Shown in pieces: positions 58,582 to 64,000 of a stretch of DNA of 64,000 nt; positions within the stretch are counted from its first letter, which is position 1; each line of letters opens with the position of its first letter. Source of the DNA: Aurantimonas marina (lineage in GTDB: Bacteria > Pseudomonadota > Alphaproteobacteria > Rhizobiales > Rhizobiaceae). The notes beneath the pieces were generated by a model that made no database searches, was not told where the DNA came from, and was given only the letters and a program-made list of their open reading frames with translations. A program made the translations under genes and the position numbers. The stretch is from the NCBI RefSeq assembly GCF_017183135.1, contig NZ_JADDXW010000001.1:124001-188000 (forward strand), given 5' to 3'.

Positions 58582-61004
58582 TCCTGTTCGCAGATGGCGT
58601 CCTCCTGGCGGGTGTGCAGCCTGACCAGAAGAACGATCGTATCGATCACGCGCTGGGCGTCCCGGACCTGCAGCCGGTCGGGCTGACTTTTCCCAAGATC
58701 CGCCGCGATCTGCCGCAGGACCCGCGCCAGCTTGAAGATCTCGCTGTGGGCATAGCCGAGCGCGGTGATCAGCGCGCCATATTCGTGGTCTCCGAGAAGG
58801 CCGGGATAAAGGACCCGGTCGTCATGGCGTTCGTGATCGAGGATTTCCTGATCGACCATGTCGGACGCCTGGCGCACCAAGCCCGGTGCCTCGCCGTTCG
58901 CCGCGACATCGAGGGAGTCGGAGAGTGTCTGCAGGCGATCCAGCGTCTGATTGATAGCCGTATGCTCGGCTGCGACCGTCCGCGCCATCGGCCCAGGCAA
59001 CGCGACGGTCCGCCGCCGGGAGCCGGATCCGAGCGCGCGCAACGCGTTGAGGATCACCGCGATATCGATCGCCTCCTGCGTCAGCGCCCCCGCGACCGGT
59101 GGAAGCAGCCCGGCCGCGGCGAAGACCATCGCGACGCCAGAAAGCGCCAGCCCGGCCACGATGCTTTGGAGCGCGATCTGGCGAGTCCGCCGCGCGATCG
59201 CGATACTTTCCGGCACGCGATTAAGGTTTTCGACCAGAATGACGACGTCGGCCGCCTCCGAGGAAGCGCTGGCACCCCGCGCGCCCATGGCAATGCCGAC
59301 GGTGGCGGCGGCCAGGGCCGGCGCATCGTTGATACCGTCGCCGATCATCACCACGGGATGGCGGATAGCCTCCTCCCGCACCGCTTCGATCTTCTCGCGG
59401 GGCGTGCAATTCGCCTTGGTCTCGTCGAAATCGAGCCCTTCGGCGACGGCCTCGGCGGCGGCGGTGTGGTCGCCGGTCACCATCATCAGCCGGGACACAC
59501 CGAGAGCGCGAAGCCAGCGCAGCGCGCCGGCGGTCTCGGTCCGCACCTCGTCGCCAAGCAGGATCGCGGCGGCGAGCCGACCCTCGATGGCAACGAAAAT
59601 GGTCAGCGCCGAGCGCCAGCGCGCGCGCCGGATCGCGCGAGCGGCCCAATCGGCCGGTTGCGTCTCACCGGCGATCAGGGCGTGGGAGCCCGCCGAGACC
59701 CGCTTGCCCTCCACGATGCCTTCAAGACCGGAGCCGCGGATTTCGCCGACGTCGTGCGGCACCGACAAGGGCAGGCTTCGCGCGTGCGCCGCCGCGATCA
59801 GCGTTCCCGCGAGAACATGGTGCGACGCCTGCTCGAGCGAGGCGACGAGACGCAGAATGTCGTCGGCGTCTTCACCGGGCGCTGTCTCGATGCCGACAAG
59901 CCGCGCACCGCCGACAGTCAAGGTGCCCGTTTTGTCGAAGATCGCCATGCGAACCCGCGCCAGCGCCTCCAGCGCGCCGCCACCCTTGACGAGGATGCCG
60001 CGCCGGGCCGCGCGCGACACACCGGAAATGAAGGCGACGGGTGCCGCCAGGATCAGCGGACAGGGCGTCGCCACCACCAGCACGGCCAGCGCGCGCACGG
60101 GATCGCCAGAGGCATACCAGGCGACCCCGGCAACGCCCAGCGTCACCGGCAGGAGCACCAGGGCAAAGCGGTCGGCCATGCGCACGAACGGCACCTTCGC
60201 CGCCTGAGCCGAACTCACCATGCGGACGATGCCCGCATAGGTGCTCTCCGAGGCACGCGCCGCCGCGATCATGGTGACGGTCTCGCCGGCATTCACGGTA
60301 CCGCTGCGCACGGTTTCGCCGGGGCCTCGGCGCACGGGCAACGGCTCGCCGGTCACCGCCGCTTCGTCGATCAGGGTCGAAGCGTCCGCCAGGAGCCCAT
60401 CCACCGGCACGACGTCACCGGCGCGCAGCAGCAGCCGATCGCCCGGTTCGACTTCGGCGACGGCAACGGCTTCGACCCGACCATCGATCAGGCGATGGGC
60501 GGTCCTGGGCGCTCGGTCGGTGAGCAGCTTCAGATCGCGCTCGGCCCGGCCGACCGCGTAGTGCTCCAGCACGTTGCCGCCGGCATACATGATCGCGACC
60601 ACGATGCCGGCGAGTGGCTGGCCGAGCGCCAGGGCCGCCGACATCGAAACGAAGGCGATCGCATCGACGCCCATGCGGCCCGACCACAGATCGACGGCGA
60701 TGGAAATCGCCAGGCCAAGCACCACCGGAACGGTCCCGGCCGCCCAGACCAGATTTGCGGAGGCAGGACGGTCGGAGATCGCCAGGGCCGAGCCGGCCAC
60801 CAGACCCACCAAGGCGACCAGCAGCAAAATCTGGTGGGCGGTCTTGCCGTTGAACGCGAAGGCAGACCTTGCCGGCGGTGCGTCCTCCACGGCCGCCGAC
60901 GCGCCGGCATCGCGATCGGCGTCGTCGATATCGGCTTCTTTGCTATCGCTTTGGTGCGCTGAGGCAATATCAGAGGCCAAACGCTCGCCTTGGGTTGGTG
61001 ACAC
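58578..61004 (-). CDS. P1B-type metal ATPase with C-terminal hemerythrin-like domain
   Basis: This 808-aa transporter has P-type motifs TGEP (218-221), DKTGT with phospho-Asp357, and GDGIND (555-560), and the metal-passage motif TPCP at 313-316. No N-terminal heavy-metal-associated domain is seen. Residues about 675-808 form a hemerythrin-like helical bundle: H681 (EHTAINQ), H724/H727 (ILDHERHDD), H753 (YAHSEIF) and H797 (LHTRQEDA). TPC plus hemerythrin is the layout of the P1B-5 (Nia) class, linked to Ni and Fe export in Sinorhizobium. It starts with GTG after AAGGAGG. An FNR/FixK-type box lies 64 nt upstream. Confidence 0.88.
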   Translation of the reverse strand: MSPTQGERLASDIASAHQSDSKEADIDDADRDAGASAAVEDAPPARSAFAFNGKTAHQILLLVALVGLVAGSALAISDRPASANLVWAAGTVPVVLGLAISIAVDLWSGRMGVDAIAFVSMSAALALGQPLAGIVVAIMYAGGNVLEHYAVGRAERDLKLLTDRAPRTAHRLIDGRVEAVAVAEVEPGDRLLLRAGDVVPVDGLLADASTLIDEAAVTGEPLPVRRGPGETVRSGTVNAGETVTMIAAARASESTYAGIVRMVSSAQAAKVPFVRMADRFALVLLPVTLGVAGVAWYASGDPVRALAVLVVATPCPLILAAPVAFISGVSRAARRGILVKGGGALEALARVRMAIFDKTGTLTVGGARLVGIETAPGEDADDILRLVASLEQASHHVLAGTLIAAAHARSLPLSVPHDVGEIRGSGLEGIVEGKRVSAGSHALIAGETQPADWAARAIRRARWRSALTIFVAIEGRLAAAILLGDEVRTETAGALRWLRALGVSRLMMVTGDHTAAAEAVAEGLDFDETKANCTPREKIEAVREEAIRHPVVMIGDGINDAPALAAATVGIAMGARGASASSEAADVVILVENLNRVPESIAIARRTRQIALQSIVAGLALSGVAMVFAAAGLLPPVAGALTQEAIDIAVILNALRALGSGSRRRTVALPGPMARTVAAEHTAINQTLDRLQTLSDSLDVAANGEAPGLVRQASDMVDQEILDHERHDDRVLYPGLLGDHEYGALITALGYAHSEIFKLARVLRQIAADLGKSQPDRLQVRDAQRVIDTIVLLVRLHTRQEDAICEQD

Positions 61005-61068
61005 CGCCCCTCCTTCCTGTTCATCAATCCCAACACCGGGATGCTAACGATGCCCGAACGCCGACCTG

Positions 61069-61082
61069 TTGACCTGCATCAA
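61069..61082. promoter_or_regulatory. FNR/FixK-type site upstream of the metal ATPase
   Basis: TTGAC-CTGC-ATCAA matches the FNR/FixK consensus TTGAT-N4-ATCAA at 9 of 10 positions. It is 64 nt from the ATPase start and lies in the gap before the kinase-like gene's stop, in the correct place for activation of the ATPase gene. Confidence 0.65.
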
Positions 61083-61126
61083 CTCGGTCACGCAGCGCCC
61101 CGGATGGACAAGCCGCCCCTCGCCGA

Positions 61127-62701
61127 TCAGCCCTTGCGACGATCATCCTCCAGATTGCCGGCAGGGCCATCCAGCGTGCCGTCGACCACGCGCCGTGCAG
61201 CTTCCGCCACCGCACCGATCTCGCCCTCGCTCGACAGATGCGTCCAATCGGTTGGCGCCTGCGACCGGCTCAGCTGATCCCGCACCACCTGCGGCGTAGC
61301 ATCGGAGGGGTCGCCGCGACGAGCCGCGACGCGCTCGACCAGCCGCTCGGGCGGGGCTTCGAGCCACAGACCCAGGAAGGGGAGCGCTCCGCCCTCGCCA
61401 ATGCCGGCGATCCGCTCCCGATCGGGGGCGCGATCGAACACCGCGTCGGCGACGACGCCGTGCCCGAGCGGCAGGATCGCATCGGCTTGTTCGGCCAGCC
61501 GCGCGTAAACGGTTTCGGAAACCTCCGGCCGGTAGCACTCGGCCGGCAGCGGGGTTTCGGCGGCAACGCCGAACAGGTGCTTGCGGATGCGGTCGCTGGC
61601 GAGGATTCGCGCACCCGGCGGCGGCCCGATCCGCGGCGCGATCGCCGCCGCGACGGTCGACTTGCCGGAGCCCGACAGTCCTCCGACCGCCACCAGGCGA
61701 CCGGCCCGCGGCCGCAGGAGATCGAGCGCGAGGTCGAAATAATCATGCGCCTCAGCTCTCAGTGTCGGCGCATCGGGGCCGGCATCGGCGACCCGCGTCG
61801 CGGTGACATGGGCGCGAACCGCGGCACGCAGCGCCATCAAAAACGCCAGCAGCGGCAGACCGTCCGTCTCGTCGCATTCGTCCAGATAGCGGTTGAGGAC
61901 GAGGTTCGCGCCTTCCTCCAGGCCCCGGTGCCAGAGATCCATCAACAGGAAAGCCAGATCGTAGAGGATGTCGGTGGTGGCAATGGCCTCATCGAATTCG
62001 AGGCAATCGAACAGCGTCGGCTCGCCCTCGAAGACGCAGATGTTGCGCAAGTGCAGATCGCCGTGGCAGCGGCGGATCTTTCCCGCCACGCTGCGCGCGT
62101 CGAGGAGCGGCGTCAGGCGAGCGAAACCCTCGCGGAACCGGCGATTGAAATCAGCCACCGCCGCTTCGGGAAACACCTCGGTGGTCGCCAGCGCGCGCTC
62201 GTTGATATCGAGGACCAGGGCCACCGCGGCCGCGCCGGTGACGCTGCGATCGGGCGCGATGCCGGTATGGAATGCCGCGATCCGGTGAGCCAGCCGCGCC
62301 ATCAGCGGCGCCGTCAGCGTGCCCTCCATCGCCATGCGGTCCAGCAGGCAATCCGCGTCGAAACGGCGCATGTCGACAAAGGCGTCGACGAGCGGCCCGC
62401 CGCCATCGATGGCGAGACCGCCGTCCGCCTCACGCGTCACCCGGCGCACGGCGCGGTAGAGCTTCGGTGCTGTGCGCCGGTTGAGCACAAGTTCCCGCTC
62501 GCAGGTCGCGAGCCGGCGCTCGGGCGTCGAGAAATCGACATAGGGCAGATGCACCGGCCGTTTCAGCTTGATCGCCCGCTCGCCCGAGAGAAGGACGGTA
62601 GAAATATGCGTCACGATCGTTTCGACCGTCGACGCATCGCCGTCGTCGAAACCCGCGGACCTCAGGAAGGCGATCGTTTCGTCCTGGCTATTGGCGGGCA
62701 T
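61127..62701 (-). CDS. Bifunctional aminoglycoside phosphotransferase-like / P-loop kinase protein
   Basis: This 524-aa protein has two parts. Residues about 1-335 resemble an APH-type kinase: the catalytic loop CHGDLHLRNI and the following LFDCLEFDE metal motif are present. Residues about 345-524 are a P-loop NTPase with Walker A GGLSGSGKST. This fusion occurs in many bacteria, often near universal stress proteins, and no antibiotic-resistance role is shown. It lies between the universal stress protein and the metal ATPase, all on the same strand. Confidence 0.85.
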   Translation of the reverse strand: MPANSQDETIAFLRSAGFDDGDASTVETIVTHISTVLLSGERAIKLKRPVHLPYVDFSTPERRLATCERELVLNRRTAPKLYRAVRRVTREADGGLAIDGGGPLVDAFVDMRRFDADCLLDRMAMEGTLTAPLMARLAHRIAAFHTGIAPDRSVTGAAAVALVLDINERALATTEVFPEAAVADFNRRFREGFARLTPLLDARSVAGKIRRCHGDLHLRNICVFEGEPTLFDCLEFDEAIATTDILYDLAFLLMDLWHRGLEEGANLVLNRYLDECDETDGLPLLAFLMALRAAVRAHVTATRVADAGPDAPTLRAEAHDYFDLALDLLRPRAGRLVAVGGLSGSGKSTVAAAIAPRIGPPPGARILASDRIRKHLFGVAAETPLPAECYRPEVSETVYARLAEQADAILPLGHGVVADAVFDRAPDRERIAGIGEGGALPFLGLWLEAPPERLVERVAARRGDPSDATPQVVRDQLSRSQAPTDWTHLSSEGEIGAVAEAARRVVDGTLDGPAGNLEDDRRKG

Positions 62702-62750
62702 CGTGCGTCACCGGTGATCGTTCTGCCGAGCGGCCATTGGGCGGTAGGCG

Positions 62751-63602
62751 TCAGTGCGCCATGAGCAATGCGATCGGGCTGCGTTTCAGGAGTTCGCGGG
62801 TGACCCCGCCGAACAGCATCTGGCGAAGCCGCGTGCGCCCGTATGCGCCGACGACGATCAATTCCGCGCCGAGGCTCGAGGCCTCGTTCAAAAGACCCTC
62901 GGCCGCGTCGTCCCACTGCGGCAGATGCCGTATCTCGACGGTGACACCATGCCGCGCGAGATGCCGGGCCATATCGGCTGCCGGCTCCTGATGCCGTTCC
63001 TCGTCCGAGGAGGTCTCCGCGACCGAAACCAGATATACCTGCTTTGCCCGTTGGAGAAACGGGAGGGCCGCCTTGATGGCATGGGAACACTCGGTCGTAT
63101 CCTTCCATGCGATGAGGACGGTCTCCGGTTCCTTGGCGTTCACAGCATCCGGCGGAACGACATAGGCGGGCGCTCCGGCATCAAAGATCACGGCCTCGAA
63201 TATCTCCGGCCACTGCCCGCCGTCGCCATGCGGGCGTCCGACGATCACAAGATCGACCGAGCGGGCCGGCGGTCCGATCCGCGCGCCGAGTTCCTGGTAG
63301 GCATAGTCGATCCGTCTGATCTCGCTAGGCGCGCGCAGCCCGGCCAGACGCTCCCGCGCGCGTATTTCCGACGCATCGCCCTGTTCCACGCCACGCTTCC
63401 GAAGCTCGGCGGCAAGCCATGCGCGGCCTGGCCCCGGCGGAATGGGCGCCGCCTGCAGATAATTCATCAGGAGAGCGATGAGGGGGGCGTCGAACATCGT
63501 CGCGATCGTATCGGCATGGCTCGTCTTCGCCGTATCACCGTCCGAACCGTCGACATGGACGGCGATATCCCGGATCGCCAGGGAAGGCTTGGCAAGATTC
63601 AT
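62751..63602 (-). CDS. Tandem universal stress protein
   Basis: This 283-aa protein has two UspA domains, about residues 8-150 and 155-283. The second carries the nucleotide-binding pattern GAYGRTRLRQMLFGG followed by VTREL and S; the first is diverged. The ATG at 63602 follows AAAGG; a TTG at 63611 is in frame. An FNR/FixK-type site lies 69 nt upstream. It is followed by the kinase-like gene (49 bp gap). This type is often induced by low oxygen. Confidence 0.9.
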   Translation of the reverse strand: MNLAKPSLAIRDIAVHVDGSDGDTAKTSHADTIATMFDAPLIALLMNYLQAAPIPPGPGRAWLAAELRKRGVEQGDASEIRARERLAGLRAPSEIRRIDYAYQELGARIGPPARSVDLVIVGRPHGDGGQWPEIFEAVIFDAGAPAYVVPPDAVNAKEPETVLIAWKDTTECSHAIKAALPFLQRAKQVYLVSVAETSSDEERHQEPAADMARHLARHGVTVEIRHLPQWDDAAEGLLNEASSLGAELIVVGAYGRTRLRQMLFGGVTRELLKRSPIALLMAH

Positions 63603-63671
63603 GCGTGGCAACCTTTCGATTCTCCGGCTACGCGACCGGCATTACCTTGTCGCCGAATCCCGTCGTCGCCC

Positions 63672-63685
63672 TTGATCACGGTCAA
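63672..63685. promoter_or_regulatory. FNR/FixK-type site upstream of the universal stress protein
   Basis: TTGAT-CACG-GTCAA matches the FNR/FixK consensus TTGAT-N4-ATCAA at 9 of 10 positions. It stands 69 nt before the USP start codon, consistent with activation from about -41. Confidence 0.65.
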
Positions 63686-63820
63686 TCGTTCTCACGCTAT
63701 CAGAAATCGAACAAGCAGCGTCCAATTCGCCACCCGCGCGCCGCAAAGCGCAGATGTTCGAACGCCTCCGGGCAAATTGGGTCGAGTTTCCCCGACATCC
63801 GCCGACCAAAACAGGCTCCG

Positions 63821-64000
63821 TCAGGCCAGGCCTGTCTGGCTGACGATGAACGCCGCGATCGCGGCGACGTCGTCGATGTCGTAAACCGAAACGGCCGCCT
63901 CCTCCACCGCGTGATCGGCGGCGATGGCCGCAATTGCCGGAATGGTACCGAGCATCGGGGTGCGCTCTTTCGAGGCCGTTCGCCGACATTCGATCTTGGG
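63821..64000 (-). CDS. C-terminal end of an unidentified protein (partial)
   Basis: An open frame of 59 codons enters from the right edge and ends at TGA 63821-63823. Its codons have the GC-rich third positions of neighbouring genes. It reads RTPMLGTIPAIAAIAADH and then a VYDIDDVAAIAAFI stretch. I do not recognise the family. It is on the same strand as the USP, 218 bp upstream of it, so it may be a separate transcription unit. Confidence 0.6.
   Translation of the reverse strand, partial: PKIECRRTASKERTPMLGTIPAIAAIAADHAVEEAAVSVYDIDDVAAIAAFIVSQTGLA

Noticed and set aside
61127-62701. Aminoglycoside resistance gene
   Set aside because: The APH-like fold is fused to a P-loop kinase and sits in a stress-gene context, which is typical of a housekeeping family and not of resistance genes.
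63642-63989. Minus-strand frame of 115 codons at the right edge
   Set aside because: It is Arg/Gly-rich without coding character. The overlapping frame that enters from the edge and stops at 63821 has a more natural composition.

Overview
The window is GC-rich chromosomal DNA from an alphaproteobacterium, most likely of the order Hyphomicrobiales (Rhizobiales). Pointers are a MucR zinc-finger regulator, an Omp10-type lipoprotein known from Brucella, homospermidine synthase, class I lysyl-tRNA synthetase, CpdR followed by N-formylglutamate amidohydrolase and a HisN/SuhB-type phosphatase, and a suhB/MmgR-type small RNA. No genus can be named from the sequence alone. Genes are densely packed. 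I see no insertion sequence, prophage, integrase or CRISPR array.

Layout. 0.3-4.8 kb: mucR, a DUF882 (M15-like) envelope protein with a candidate CtrA site upstream, and a sigma-54 response regulator. 4.9-7.6 kb: an M3 oligoendopeptidase translationally coupled to two overlapping single-domain TIR genes of lower GC. 7.6-15 kb: an Rsm22-like methyltransferase, homospermidine synthase, an NTF2-like protein, a tandem SpoIIAA-like protein, omp10, hemH and an SPFH/NfeD pair. 15-22 kb: cell-envelope genes (KdsD-type isomerase, outer-membrane barrel, galU, MltB-like transglycosylase, and a DUF459 SGNH protein that lacks catalytic residues). 22-31 kb: gltD and gltB, a flippase-like membrane protein, a threonine aldolase, and tRNA-Gly. 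31-34.4 kb: a metal module (ZIP transporter, two-domain multicopper oxidase, divergent mntR) around a palindrome resembling the MntR box. 34-43.6 kb: lysK, terB, prfC, tRNA-Val, cpdR, formylglutamate amidohydrolase, the small RNA, hisN, a lysophospholipase-like hydrolase, a heat-shock hsp20 gene with an RpoH-like promoter and a ROSE-type RNA thermometer, and an Rmf-like small protein. 43.7-51.2 kb: eda, a SleB hydrolase, der with its TPR partner, NnrU, MAPEG, an orphan betaine-type binding protein and an I78 lipoprotein. 51.3-58.6 kb: one operon holding a FadR-type regulator, a complete LIV-type ABC importer and an acyl-CoA ligase. 58.6-64 kb: a P1B-type metal ATPase fused to a hemerythrin-like domain, a kinase-like two-domain protein, a tandem universal stress protein and the end of a further gene. 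Two FNR/FixK-type palindromes precede the ATPase and the stress protein.

The most interesting items are the orphan TIR pair, the manganese-linked oxidase/ZIP/MntR module, the low-oxygen metal-ATPase/stress island, the self-contained uptake and CoA-activation operon with a visible operator, the probable SGNH pseudoenzyme, and the regulatory RNAs (suhB-type sRNA, ROSE thermometer, and an orphan terminator at 42.3 kb). All functional calls come from reading motifs. No database search was possible.
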